A stretch of 35,301 bases of DNA from Chlorobium sp. (GTDB lineage Bacteria; Bacteroidota; Chlorobiia; Chlorobiales; Chlorobiaceae). This document shows positions 1-7,838 of the stretch, piece after piece; position 1 is the first letter of the stretch, and each line of letters opens with the position of its first letter. Below the pieces are notes generated by a model. The model saw nothing but the letters and a program-made list of their open reading frames with translations. It was not told the DNA's origin and searched no databases. Where the stretch lies: the NCBI GenBank assembly GCA_028277225.1, contig JANQHB010000005.1:55001-90301 (forward strand). Reading direction: 5' to 3'. Position numbers and translations under genes: made by a program.

Positions 1-1311
1 GGACGTAATGACATCGCGGAACTTGTCGCACTGTATAATGAGTTTGAGTCTCCCCCGGCGCTTCGTGAGTTTTGTAAGGGCTCCTTTGACGACTTCCTCG
101 AATTTCAGAAAAAGAAGCTGGGAGACCAGCCGGAAAAGTTGCAGCGATGTCTCGAACTTTCCAGAATCTGGCGAAACAGGTACCGGATCAGCGAGGCAAA
201 AAACGCATTTCTGCTCGTTACGCTGGCATTATTGATGCTTCTCCTGGCTTTTATCGCCACAGGTTTGATCCTTTTTATTCTGCAGAAGATTTCCGGATGG
301 CAAATGCTCGGTCCGTTCCTGAGCGCTTTGCCTGAAAGCATATCCTCGAGGCTTCAGCCGACCTGGTCAACAGCATTCGGGCTTGCAGTTTCGGTGGGAG
401 GCTTGCTGGGTCTCGGAAAATTTCTCACATCCTTTATGGGTGATGTCGAGTCGTGGTCTACCTATGAGGAAACCGATGCCAAGCATGAGCGCCGCAAGAA
501 GGTGATCGAGCGTGGTGTCGATTTGATTTCTCATGTTCTGAAGGATCCGGATTGCAAACGAGCCGTGATTATAAGCCATAGCCTCGGGACAGCTGTAGCG
601 CATGATACACTGTTGGAGGCGATACGGTATAATCGCGCGCACAATGCCACTGATCCTATAACGGGGCCGATCCCTCTCGACAAGATCAGGCATTTTGTGA
701 CGTTTGGGAGTCCGATCGACAAAATCCATTATCTTTTCGAGAGCTACAAGAGCAGATATCACCGGTATAAGCGAGTTGTGGAAGATCTGCGGGGCGATAT
801 AGGAAATGAGCCATTTTCACGAAACCGGAAACCCTATATCCACTGGATAAACTATTGGGACGAAGGAGACATTATCAGCGGAGCAATACATTCCCCGGCC
901 AATCGTATGCGATTCAAGCACCGCGTAGACAATGTCCATGTTTCGAACCTGCATTTTCCAGATCCTGCCGCATCGCATCTGGCCTATTTCGACAACCGCA
1001 GGATAATTGGTGATCTGTTCGAAATTATCTACAAAGGCGCCTATGACTTCACCAATGCGCCGCTTGTTCCGAATAGTGGTTATGACTATGAAAGCGTTTT
1101 TCTGACAACTAAGGATACTCCAGGGCGAGGGAGGGTTTATTCGATTCCAGCAGTAGTAATCCCCTGGCTTCTGTTATTCGGACTGCTGCTGCAATTTAAT
1201 GGTGTCAACAACGGGGCCATACTCGTCTGGTCACTGGCGGGAATTTCTACGGTATTTATCCTGATCGGATATATCATCGGAAAAATACGCGGACACCGTT
1301 CCCCCCTGTAA
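1..1311 (+). CDS. membrane-anchored alpha/beta-hydrolase (lipase-like), 5' end outside window
   Basis: The reading frame is open from base 1 to the stop at 1309-1311, so the gene begins upstream of the window and at least 436 codons are seen. A TTG at 139 could be taken as a start, but nothing supports it and coding continues before it. A hydrophobic stretch at about 200-290 and a second at about 365-450 look like membrane segments. They precede a hydrolase-like domain with a nucleophile-elbow motif SHSLGT (serine codon 580-582), followed by HFVTFGSP, as in class 3 lipases and PGAP1-like proteins. Two more hydrophobic segments close the protein (about 1140-1290). An esterase or lipase acting at the membrane is a reasonable guess. 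The catalytic Asp and His were not identified with certainty, and the substrate is unknown. Confidence 0.6.
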   Translation, partial: GRNDIAELVALYNEFESPPALREFCKGSFDDFLEFQKKKLGDQPEKLQRCLELSRIWRNRYRISEAKNAFLLVTLALLMLLLAFIATGLILFILQKISGWQMLGPFLSALPESISSRLQPTWSTAFGLAVSVGGLLGLGKFLTSFMGDVESWSTYEETDAKHERRKKVIERGVDLISHVLKDPDCKRAVIISHSLGTAVAHDTLLEAIRYNRAHNATDPITGPIPLDKIRHFVTFGSPIDKIHYLFESYKSRYHRYKRVVEDLRGDIGNEPFSRNRKPYIHWINYWDEGDIISGAIHSPANRMRFKHRVDNVHVSNLHFPDPAASHLAYFDNRRIIGDLFEIIYKGAYDFTNAPLVPNSGYDYESVFLTTKDTPGRGRVYSIPAVVIPWLLLFGLLLQFNGVNNGAILVWSLAGISTVFILIGYIIGKIRGHRSPL

Positions 1312-1398
1312 TGCACCTGACAGGAGGCAGGCAAGAACAGACGAACTCAGCCCGAAAAAAGGACCATTACACAGAGGTGAATTCTTCCCTCTGCATAT

Positions 1399-1542
1399 CT
1401 ACTGAGCCCAGTTTTCATAATGCAGGTCGTCTAAACGGCTGAATTCACGGGTGTTATTGGTTACAAGGATCGAATTCAGTGAGAGAGCGTGAGCTGTGAT
1501 CAAGGTATCCAGTGCATTTTCAGGTAAGCTCAGTCCGGGTTG
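1399..1542 (-). pseudogene. vapC (PIN-domain toxin) C-terminal remnant
   Basis: Reading the minus strand from about 1542 to the TAG at 1399-1401 gives a peptide with the motifs LPENALDTLITAHALSL, LVTNNTREFSRL and HYENWAQ. This is the ending of VapC PIN-domain ribonuclease toxins (acidic residue before the I-x-AHAL helix, then LVTNN-x-EF). Only about 45 codons remain. The active-site acids of the N-terminal half and any VapB antitoxin are missing. Its upstream end runs into the 3' end of the neighbouring SDR gene in a different frame, so the last codons of that gene lie in vapC-derived DNA. I read it as the scar of a deletion that removed most of a toxin-antitoxin pair. Confidence 0.7.
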
Positions 1543-2087
1543 TATTTCTTTCCAAACTCCTTGAAAAAATCCTTCATCCGCAGCGATCCGTAACGAGGGG
1601 CGGCGTTGTCTATTTCGTTGACGGCTATGGCGAAGTAGAGCATGTCGGCTATGCGGGTGTTGAGGGGTTTCAGGATTGTGTGGAGGCCTTTGACAATCTG
1701 CATATCCATCATTGCATCGGCTTTGAGGATCGAGACATAGACGAACTTCTCGACATCCCTGCTTAGCGCCTCCTGCAGGATGTTGACGTTGCCGAGATAG
1801 TCGACGTCATGGTAGGTCCGGCCGGGGGTTGAGTTTCTCAGGCCCATGGATGAGAAGACGGTGTCGATGCCGTCTGCAATGCCATGCAGTATGTCCGGTC
1901 TGGTTGCATCGCCGGTGACGATCTCATCAACGAGGCCTTCGAGCGCAGGTTCTCCAAACGGACCGGGATGTTTGAGTTTTTCAGGTTCTCGCACCAGAGC
2001 ACGGACAAAACAGCCCTTCTCTTTGAACGCTTGAGCAGCATACCGCCCGACATACCCCGATGACCCGGCAACAAGTACGTTTTGCAT
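1530..2087 (-). CDS. atypical SDR / NmrA-like NAD(P)-binding protein, internally shortened
   Basis: The N-terminal half is a clear Rossmann fold of the NmrA / atypical SDR type: NVLVAGSSGYVGR with the GxxGxxG nucleotide-binding loop at residues 8-14, VTGDATRPD, and KFVYVSILKAD at about 114-124. Family members are usually about 280-300 residues; this one has 185. After residue about 133 the sequence jumps straight to what is normally the far C-terminal end (LKPLN...APRYGSLRMKDFF), so roughly 90-100 residues of substrate domain appear to be missing in frame. The ATG at 2087 is chosen because GGAGGG sits just upstream; an in-frame ATG further upstream lacks such a site. The tail KKYNPD overlaps the vapC remnant. 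The protein may be non-functional or have altered specificity. Confidence 0.6.
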   Translation of the reverse strand: MQNVLVAGSSGYVGRYAAQAFKEKGCFVRALVREPEKLKHPGPFGEPALEGLVDEIVTGDATRPDILHGIADGIDTVFSSMGLRNSTPGRTYHDVDYLGNVNILQEALSRDVEKFVYVSILKADAMMDMQIVKGLHTILKPLNTRIADMLYFAIAVNEIDNAAPRYGSLRMKDFFKEFGKKYNPD

Positions 2088-2256
2088 TGCACCCTCCATC
2101 TGAACTGCCTGGGATCTCATTCATACATAAAAAGAACGCCAGGAAGGGGTGTTTCGTTGACCTTCGGGCGAGGTATTGGGGTGTGAAAGGAGGTATAATC
2201 TGCTGCGCCGATACCGTTTCTTCGGTGCCATGCCTGATCCGCCAAAAAGGAGTACG

Positions 2257-2514
2257 ATGACCATCTCCGTTGATTCTATCCTGTCACATGGCTCGATCCT
2301 TATTCAGCCTTTTGAGAAGGAATGGCAGGATTTGCTGGATAAAACATTTGATGATATCGCAGCGGTTACGGGAGCGAAAGGAACCGGAGCCTCATTTTTT
2401 TACCATCCTGGGAAAAATATCTTTGTTTGTGTCATGATGAACGATGACACACAAGCGGTAGATCCGGCCATGTTCAGGTTTATGGAGACCGTCATTACGT
2501 TGAGTGACGAATAA
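2257..2514 (+). CDS. small protein of unknown function
   Basis: This is an 85-residue soluble protein with no family I recognise. The ATG at 2257 is chosen over longer in-frame options because AAGGAG at 2247-2252 is a good ribosome binding site 4 bases upstream. The sequence has no signal peptide or membrane segment and ends in an acidic helix (RFMETVITLSDE). It is transcribed divergently from the SDR gene and has no obvious operon partner. Confidence 0.55.
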   Translation: MTISVDSILSHGSILIQPFEKEWQDLLDKTFDDIAAVTGAKGTGASFFYHPGKNIFVCVMMNDDTQAVDPAMFRFMETVITLSDE

Positions 2515-2673
2515 AGAGAGCCCTTGTCATGGCCTTGCCGGGTTTTCCAGGAGCCCTTGAATTTTGAAGACATAGCCTGGGACATTTGTCACCACGATAC
2601 GTTTGAAAGAACTTGTATGCACGAATAAACAGGGAGGAACTGTTACATCCTGTTATTGACGCGTGCTTGCCGC

Positions 2674-3489
2674 TCAGTCTTTGACGCAGCGTATTGAGTA
2701 GCCAAAGCGTAACCGGGAGTCGTGCGTGCGCTCTATTCCCGAAGAAAAAAGAAACGAACTATCCAGGTTGCGCATCCATCCTTTTGTCTCATCACCGGTA
2801 GCTGTCCAGAAATTACACTGGTCACCGATGTCTTTAAACTCAGCCGTTCCGCTGCCGCCTTTCCGCTGACCCCCGGGAATTGCTGTAAAGCCGCTTTCAT
2901 TCGTCGCGCCGTCATTTGGATCCGGCCAGTGAACCGTTCCAGTCTCTCTGAGTTTGCCGCCTTCGTTGTTGCCGCCATCGCGATAACCGGTTGCATCGGC
3001 GTCAGCCTGACTCATGCCAAGATGCATTTCCAGTTGCTTCCAATCTTCATCAGTTGCCACATGCCAGCCATCCGGGGCGATTCCGCGCGGATCTGATGCA
3101 GCGGCGAAGTTGTAGAGGTAGCCGTAGGTTTCGGACTCCTGATTGGCGTCATTGTTGTAGGCGCAATATGCTCCTTCTGTTGCGGTTCCCCAGTCGGAAT
3201 CACTTGTAGCGTGTATGATAGGTGTTCCATCCTTGTAGGTCGTCGATCGCAGATTTTCAGCCATCCACCACTGGTCACCGATCTTGACGACATTATAGGT
3301 ATACCCCTGATGCAGCATTTTGCCTGTCGAACCGTGATTATCCGAATAGGATTTTGCATAGACGACGCCTTCAAGGCAGGGAAATCCTGAGCTGTTTACC
3401 AAGAGGTCAGCATCTTCATCGCAAGCGGTGAGCATAGGCAGAAGTACAAAAAGCAGAAGGAGCTTGACAGTGCGAAAAGACTGGCTCAT
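2674..3489 (-). CDS. FISUMP-domain lipoprotein
   Basis: A lipoprotein signal is plain: a short basic N-terminus, a hydrophobic core and the lipobox LTAC with the lipidated cysteine at residue 23. The mature part has the signatures of the Fibrobacter succinogenes major paralogous (FISUMP) domain: VKIGDQWWMAENLRS, GYLYNF, GWHVATDEDWKQLE, GFTAIPGGQR, NFWTATGDE and the terminal YSIRCVKD. These proteins are exported, often lipid-anchored, and common in Bacteroidetes/Chlorobi-type genomes; their biochemical role is not settled. Length (271 aa) fits one complete domain. The gene stands alone on the minus strand, with no close partner on either side. Confidence 0.85.
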   Translation of the reverse strand: MSQSFRTVKLLLLFVLLPMLTACDEDADLLVNSSGFPCLEGVVYAKSYSDNHGSTGKMLHQGYTYNVVKIGDQWWMAENLRSTTYKDGTPIIHATSDSDWGTATEGAYCAYNNDANQESETYGYLYNFAAASDPRGIAPDGWHVATDEDWKQLEMHLGMSQADADATGYRDGGNNEGGKLRETGTVHWPDPNDGATNESGFTAIPGGQRKGGSGTAEFKDIGDQCNFWTATGDETKGWMRNLDSSFLFSSGIERTHDSRLRFGYSIRCVKD

Positions 3490-3555
3490 GTGAATAGAAT
3501 GATTGAATGTTTTTTATGTGCGCGAATCGGCTTAAAATAATAATACATGAATTGG

Positions 3556-3885
3556 CTAGAGATAACAATGCATTTCCTCAGCTTTTACGTCTGAATGGAG
3601 CTGACCTGTTTTTCGGATGAAATCGATTCGCTCTTGCCAGAGTGCTGCCGAGGGCTCCCGGGGGAAGCGTTTTGTGCCGTAGATCGATACAAGCATGGTT
3701 CGCAGACAGTTTCCCTGATGTGTCCGGTCTTGCTTTGTCTGCTCTTCTTCGGTGAGATACTGCATCGTGATGTTTGTCGCTCTCTGATGGTTTTGCCGGC
3801 ACAAGTCCCATTCTTCAATAAAGCAATCCCGAAATACCCGGACAACGTCGGGATTTAATGAGACCATATGATGTGCGACAGCCAA
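3556..3885 (-). CDS. hypothetical protein, low confidence
   Basis: This open frame of up to 109 codons on the minus strand has a plausible protein composition (FRDCFIEEWDLCRQNHQRAT, YGTKRFPREPSAALWQERID). Overlapping frames on both strands are also open, so the call is weak. The longest form begins at a TTG (3885); an ATG at 3867 has no convincing ribosome binding site. Four cysteines and many charged residues suggest a cytosolic protein. No known family was recognised, and it could be a fragment of a larger decayed gene. Confidence 0.35.
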   Translation of the reverse strand: MAVAHHMVSLNPDVVRVFRDCFIEEWDLCRQNHQRATNITMQYLTEEEQTKQDRTHQGNCLRTMLVSIYGTKRFPREPSAALWQERIDFIRKTGQLHSDVKAEEMHCYL

Positions 3886-4105
3886 TACGTTGCCTGACTG
3901 GGGGGGGCGCCGAAGTCCGTAGGTTCGATAATCCTCACATCGTTATTGTCTGCACGTGCTTAGATCAGTTCGTTGCAGATATGGCCCGGACAGACATCAA
4001 TTTCTCTGGACAGGAATTTGTCGAGGAGAAGTGGATTTCTTTGATGAAAAGTTTTTTCTGTTACATTTCTGTCGCTTTTGCAAAGCATGCCGTGTCTTGG
4101 AATAA
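3886..4105. other. intergenic region, nothing recognised
   Basis: This stretch lies between the doubtful small ORF and the terminator of the outer-membrane protein gene. Short open frames exist on both strands, but one runs through the terminator hairpin and none has a ribosome binding site or a recognisable motif. A run of G near 3901 is the only compositional oddity. Confidence 0.4.
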
Positions 4106-4138
4106 AAAAGACCGTAACCCTCAGGCTTCCGGTCTTTT
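4106..4138 (-). terminator. Rho-independent terminator of the outer-membrane protein gene
   Basis: The arms AAAAGACCG (4106-4114) and CGGTCTTTT (4130-4138) are perfectly complementary around a 15-base loop. On the minus strand they are followed by a T-rich tract, 26 bases after the stop codon of the gene at 4164-4775. Confidence 0.8.
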
Positions 4139-4163
4139 CACGTCTGTTTGACAGCCTCATGCG

Positions 4164-4775
4164 TCAAAACCCGTACCTGATACCGGCCATGATGTTGTGT
4201 GACTCCCAATCGATATCGACTCCAAAATTGTCCTTCAGTCCCTCCGGACGGAGATAGCGATATTCCAGGTCAAGAACGACCTCATCGGAGACTCTTGCAC
4301 CCAGTCCCGCGCCGATTTGCCAGGCGAAGGCAGTATCATCTTGCACCCAGTTGCTTGTCGCGTCTGGAGAGGCGATACCGATACCGCCCATGAGGTAGGG
4401 AATGATATCCGAGCCGGTATCGAAATCGTAATAGCCGTTTGCCATGACCGTCAGATACGATACCTCATGGTTGGAGATTTCCCCATAGATTCCCTGAAAC
4501 TCGAACCCGGAATACTCATGTTTCTGGTATCCTATCGCTATCTCAGCCCTGAACTGCTCGAAACCGTAACCGAGAGCTCCGTTGAGCGCGATTCCGTTAT
4601 CGAGATTGTCGTAGTCGTACTTGATGATTGTGGCAGGTTCCTGGTTGCCTGCCAGCCCTGCCCCAACAGAAGCGCTGATATAAGGTGCGGCTTTCGCTTG
4701 TGCCGAAAGAAGCAGGACTGAAAACAAAGTCGACAGTATTCTCTTGTCCATGGTTGTGTCATTTACGGTTGACAT
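4164..4775 (-). CDS. outer-membrane beta-barrel protein (OmpA-like / opacity porin type)
   Basis: A 203-residue protein with an N-terminal signal peptide (core about residues 13-28, likely cleavage after AKA) is followed by alternating hydrophobic strands separated by acidic loops. It ends in MAGIRYGF, the terminal aromatic residue expected for a BAM-inserted barrel. GLGARVSDEVVLDLEYRYL is a typical barrel strand pair of the OmpA/opacity superfamily, and eight strands are plausible. No peptidoglycan-binding domain is present. The ATG at 4775 gives a long n-region; the ATG at 4751 would give a more usual signal peptide, but neither has a strong ribosome binding site. The first ATG is covered by an inverted repeat (4773-4806). 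The gene has its own terminator. Its role (porin, adhesin or structural) cannot be told. Confidence 0.75.
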   Translation of the reverse strand: MSTVNDTTMDKRILSTLFSVLLLSAQAKAAPYISASVGAGLAGNQEPATIIKYDYDNLDNGIALNGALGYGFEQFRAEIAIGYQKHEYSGFEFQGIYGEISNHEVSYLTVMANGYYDFDTGSDIIPYLMGGIGIASPDATSNWVQDDTAFAWQIGAGLGARVSDEVVLDLEYRYLRPEGLKDNFGVDIDWESHNIMAGIRYGF

Positions 4776-4806
4776 ACTATGGCATTCTTCTATGCTCTAT
4801 AGTATG
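4773..4806 (-). promoter_or_regulatory. inverted repeat overlapping the start codon of the beta-barrel gene
   Basis: CATACTAT (4773-4780) and ATAGTATG (4799-4806) are perfect 8-bp complements with an 18-base spacer. The start codon at 4773-4775 lies in one arm and a purine-rich stretch that could bind the ribosome lies in the loop. It could act as an operator or as an RNA hairpin limiting translation. Both are inference. Confidence 0.35.
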
Positions 4807-5074
4807 AAAGACTTGTCATACATGCCGGATAGAATCAGGCAAGAAAACGATGCGTGCTTGTAAGCGTGTTTTATGTTTATAAAAGGTTTTTTACTTCTCA
4901 AAAAAGTACTTTTTCAATTTACATACAGAAACGTTCTTTTTTCCAGCAAGAGGAATTATTCCCGTCGGAAAAATTCTGATTTTTGAACAGAATAATGGTA
5001 AAGACTGTTCATCTATTCTGCCGGATTTCTATACCTGACAGGTCTCTGTTTCCCTTAATCTTAACACCAAGACC
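4807..5074. other. A+T-rich divergent promoter region
   Basis: This region separates the minus-strand beta-barrel gene from plus-strand mscS. It is rich in A and T runs and holds a perfect 14-bp palindrome, AAAAAGTACTTTTT, at 4901-4914. No clear paired -35/-10 hexamers stood out, but both genes must be controlled from here. Confidence 0.4.
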
Positions 5075-5890
5075 ATGAGCGAAACAAATCTCGATGCCAT
5101 CGTGCAGCAGGTTTCAACCGTCGGTATCAAGGTGCTGGTCGGGCTTGTTATCCTTGTTGTCGGTATGAAGCTTGCCAGGTTTTTCAGTAATCGTCTTGTT
5201 TCCACGCTCACCAAACAGGGGAGTATCGATGAGATGCTTGTGCATTTCTTCGGCAGTCTGCTTCGATACACGATCATCGCCGTTACGGTTATAACCGTGC
5301 TCAACCAGATAGGTATCCAGACTGCAAGCCTTCTGGCTGTTCTGGCTTCAGCCGGTCTTGCTATCGGTCTTGCCTTGCAGGGAATGCTTGCAAACGTATC
5401 CGCAGGCGTGATGCTGGTCTTTTTCAGGCCTTTTTCTGTGGGTCAGTATGTCGAGGTTGCCGGTAAGGCTGGTACGGTGAAAAAAGTGTCTCTTTTTACT
5501 ACGGAGCTTGCAACACCGGATAACGTGCAGATCATCCTGCCGAACAGCGAAGTCTGGAGCAGTTCGATCGTGAATTATTCGCATCATGAAACAAGGCGGG
5601 TCGATTTTGTCCTGGGTATTTCATATGACGATAACATCGACAAGGCATTTTCCGTTATCGATAGTGTGATCAAGGAGGAAAAACGGATCAATGGCGAGCC
5701 GGCCCCACAGGTTGTCGTCAGTGAGCTTGCCGACAGTTCGGTCAACATTACTGTTCGTGTCTGGGTTGCTGCAGGAGATTACTGGGGAGTCAAGTTCGAT
5801 CTGACGAAACGGTTCAAGGAGGAAATGGATGCCAACGGTCTCAGCATACCTTTTCCCCAGCAGGATGTTCACCTTATCAAGTCTGCCTGA
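5075..5890 (+). CDS. mscS: small-conductance mechanosensitive channel MscS
   Basis: This is an inner-membrane channel that opens under membrane tension and releases solutes on osmotic downshock. The 271 residues match the short MscS form (E. coli MscS is 286 aa). There are three transmembrane helices in the first 130 residues. The pore helix TM3 is rich in Gly/Ala (LASAGLAIGLALQGMLANVS, about residues 89-108) and is followed by the conserved FFRPFSVGQYVEV leading into the beta domain, then the cytoplasmic alpha/beta cage ending in IPFPQQDVHL. The start has only a weak ribosome binding site (AAGA). A strong terminator follows the stop. It is probably a single-gene unit. Confidence 0.93.
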   Translation: MSETNLDAIVQQVSTVGIKVLVGLVILVVGMKLARFFSNRLVSTLTKQGSIDEMLVHFFGSLLRYTIIAVTVITVLNQIGIQTASLLAVLASAGLAIGLALQGMLANVSAGVMLVFFRPFSVGQYVEVAGKAGTVKKVSLFTTELATPDNVQIILPNSEVWSSSIVNYSHHETRRVDFVLGISYDDNIDKAFSVIDSVIKEEKRINGEPAPQVVVSELADSSVNITVRVWVAAGDYWGVKFDLTKRFKEEMDANGLSIPFPQQDVHLIKSA

Positions 5891-5925
5891 TACAGGCTGG
5901 CCGCGACATATCCAATATGGCTCAG

Positions 5926-5956
5926 CAAGCACGGCAATACCGTGCTTGTTGTTTTT
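5926..5956 (+). terminator. Rho-independent terminator of mscS
   Basis: CAAGCACGG (5926-5934) pairs with CCGTGCTTG (5940-5948) around a 5-base loop and is followed by TTGTTTTT on the plus strand. The minus strand has no T tract on its side, so it serves mscS rather than the convergent permease gene. Confidence 0.85.
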
Positions 5957-5974
5957 CTGCAGGAACCGGCACCG

Positions 5975-7036
5975 CTACAGGAGCAGGTTGAAGACAAAGC
6001 CGACAATGACGATTCCCGAAGCCACGATAGTCGCAAAAACAGCTATCAGACGGGGTTTGAGGACTTTGCGCAGGATGATCATCTCGGGAGCTGAAAGGGC
6101 GATCACGCTCATCATGAATGCCATGACCGTACCGATGGCCGCGCCTTTTCCGATCAGGGCTTCGGCTACAGGGAGCATACCGGCAATGTTGGTGTACATT
6201 GGGACGCCAAGCAGGACGGCCGCGGGAACGGACCACCAGGCATCTTCTCCCATGATCCCGGCCATGAGTTCCCGGGGAACGTACCCATGAATGATCGAGC
6301 CCGCTCCGACCCCCAGCACGATAAAGAGCCAGACTTGCCCGACAATCGAGCGAACCGAGTCGAAGCCTTCCCTGATCCGGCCCTCCCAGGAGCGTTGACG
6401 GTGAGATTCGTCTGCCGTTAGCGGCTTTGTCTGCAGTTCCCGTACCCATTCTTCAAGCGCATCCTCCATTTTCAGCCGTTCGATGACAAGTCCCGAAACA
6501 AAGGCGATCAGAAAACCGAGCAGGATATAGGTGACGGCGATCCTCCATCCGAACACGCCCAGCAGAAGGAACAGAGCCACGCCGTCAATCATCGGAGCTG
6601 CAATGAGAAAAGAAAAGGTCACGCCCAGCGGCACACCAGCCTGCAGGAAGCCGATGAACAGCGGAACGGCCGAACAGGAGCAGAAAGGTGTTACCATGCC
6701 GAGAACAGCCGCCAGTGCGTTACCTGTTCCGGCCCGGCGTTCGGCGAGGATCTTGCGTGTTCGTTCAGGTGAAACAAAGGTGTGGATCACTCCCATGACA
6801 AAGACAATCGCAGTCAGGAGCAGGAGGACTTTTAGGACCTCGTAGACAAAAAAATGGATGCTCTCAGTCGTGCGGTCCTCTTCGGGCAATCCGGTGAGGT
6901 TGACGGCAAGGCCGGCAAGCGGTTCGAGATGTGTATAGAGGAATATCCAGCAGAGCGCAGCTGCAAGGACGCCGAAGATCAGGAGCATGGCGTTCTGAGG
7001 AAGGTTATCATCGTTTTTGCCCGGACCGATGCTCAT
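5975..7036 (-). CDS. permease of the DUF318/ArsP (UPF0718) family
   Basis: A 353-residue inner-membrane protein with about eight to ten hydrophobic helices. It carries the family hallmark TPFCSCSAVPLFIGFL (two cysteines in a CSC motif), followed by PLGVTFSFLIAAPMID, and in the second half GVPMYTNIAGMLPVAEALIGKG. Family members with this motif include ArsP, which exports trivalent organoarsenicals, and other permeases linked to metals or metalloids. The central cytoplasmic loop (about residues 190-225) is charged. The ATG overlaps the stop of the thioredoxin-like gene by 4 bp (ATGA), so the two are translationally coupled, and an ArsR regulator lies upstream. Export of an arsenic or other thiol-reactive compound is likely; the exact substrate cannot be read from sequence. 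Confidence 0.85.
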   Translation of the reverse strand: MSIGPGKNDDNLPQNAMLLIFGVLAAALCWIFLYTHLEPLAGLAVNLTGLPEEDRTTESIHFFVYEVLKVLLLLTAIVFVMGVIHTFVSPERTRKILAERRAGTGNALAAVLGMVTPFCSCSAVPLFIGFLQAGVPLGVTFSFLIAAPMIDGVALFLLLGVFGWRIAVTYILLGFLIAFVSGLVIERLKMEDALEEWVRELQTKPLTADESHRQRSWEGRIREGFDSVRSIVGQVWLFIVLGVGAGSIIHGYVPRELMAGIMGEDAWWSVPAAVLLGVPMYTNIAGMLPVAEALIGKGAAIGTVMAFMMSVIALSAPEMIILRKVLKPRLIAVFATIVASGIVIVGFVFNLLL

Positions 7037-7269
7037 GATGTGATGAGTTTCTTGAGCTCATCGAGCGATGGGACAGTACCGGTCACCTTTACCTCTTCGT
7101 CGATGACAAGGGCAGGTGTCGACATGACTCCATAGGGGGTTATTTTCCGGATATCTTCGATTTTTTCAATCTCCGCATCGGTTCCGGTTTCCTCAACGGC
7201 AAGTCTGACAAGCGTTTCCAGCTTATTGCATCGTGCACATCCGGAGCCAAGGACTTTAATATTTTTCAT
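7033..7269 (-). CDS. small thioredoxin-like redox protein (redox-active disulfide protein 2 type)
   Basis: A 78-residue protein with a CxxC centre near the N-terminus (GSGCARCNKLE, cysteines 11 and 14) and the cis-proline region MSTPALVIDEEV, the minimal thioredoxin/glutaredoxin-like fold. It matches the family of small redox-active disulfide proteins that are commonly encoded beside ArsP/DUF318 permeases and ArsR regulators. It likely hands electrons or metal/metalloid thiolates to the permease next door, though that is inference. It lies between arsR and the permease gene, overlaps the permease by 4 bp and has a putative ArsR operator just upstream (7291-7306). Confidence 0.88.
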   Translation of the reverse strand: MKNIKVLGSGCARCNKLETLVRLAVEETGTDAEIEKIEDIRKITPYGVMSTPALVIDEEVKVTGTVPSLDELKKLITS

Positions 7270-7290
7270 GATCTGTCGGATTTATAGTTT

Positions 7291-7306
7291 AACGTGAATG
7301 TACGAT
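7291..7306 (-). promoter_or_regulatory. second ArsR-operator-like site, in front of the thioredoxin-like gene
   Basis: This 16-bp site agrees at 13 of 16 positions with the symmetrical site at 7676-7691 upstream of arsR (arms ATCGTA and TACGAT). Its right arm is intact and its left arm degenerate. It lies between the arsR stop and the start at 7269, where an internal promoter could be controlled. Confidence 0.5.
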
Positions 7307-7323
7307 GAATGGTTGCGGCGGAT

Positions 7324-7656
7324 TCAGCTTTTGCTCTCCGGTGCAAGAGCGTTGTAAAAAAAATTTTCAAACAGGAGGTTCGCTTTCTCCCAGTTTCGGC
7401 GGTTCAGGCAATACTTGACCCTGGGAGGATTGATCTCTCCCTGGATCAGTCCGGCCTCCAGGAGCGCTTTGAGGTGTTGCGATATGGTCGATTGCGCCAT
7501 AGGGATCATACCTGTCAGTTCACCGGTAAAGCAGCAGGGTTGATTGACAAGAAGCTTCAGAATCTGAAGGCGGACCGGGTGTGACAGTGCCTTTGCAATA
7601 ACGGCCAGCTCTTTTTCATCTTCGCTGTAGATGATATCTGCAGTTGAACGTTTCAT
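7324..7656 (-). CDS. ArsR-family metal(loid)-responsive repressor
   Basis: A 110-residue winged-helix protein: AKALSHPVRLQILKLLVNQP (helices 1-2), then CCFTGEL, then the recognition helix in MAQSTISQHLKALLEAGLI, then a short wing. Cysteines 41 and 42 sit near the ArsR metal-sensing position at the start of helix 3 and a third is at residue 83, so a thiolate sensor site is likely. Proteins of this family repress their operon until As(III) or another soft metal(loid) binds. A perfect inverted repeat lies 20 bases upstream of the start, and a related site lies after the gene, which points to autoregulation. It heads a three-gene operon with the thioredoxin-like protein and the permease. Confidence 0.9.
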   Translation of the reverse strand: MKRSTADIIYSEDEKELAVIAKALSHPVRLQILKLLVNQPCCFTGELTGMIPMAQSTISQHLKALLEAGLIQGEINPPRVKYCLNRRNWEKANLLFENFFYNALAPESKS

Positions 7657-7675
7657 TGATGGATGTTTATCTGTT

Positions 7676-7691
7676 ATCGTAAATATACGAT
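7676..7691 (-). promoter_or_regulatory. putative ArsR operator upstream of arsR
   Basis: ATCGTA (7676-7681) and TACGAT (7686-7691) form a perfect inverted repeat around AATA, close before the arsR start at 7656. Size and symmetry fit an ArsR dimer site, and a second near-copy at 7291-7306 strengthens the call. Confidence 0.6.
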
Positions 7692-7838
7692 GATTCGTGT
7701 GTAACGCAAGTTTTTTCTTCTTGCCGGGGTATATAAGGGTATTTTGCTCTGAATTGCTGTCAGGGTGGTCGGAAAAACATCTACATTGCTACTGTCGACA
7801 GTTTATCGGGAACTGTCTTTCGTTTCAGGAAACTGCAA

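Noticed and set aside
3960..4160. 66-codon minus-strand frame
   Set aside because: It reads through the terminator hairpin of the beta-barrel gene and has no recognisable motif.
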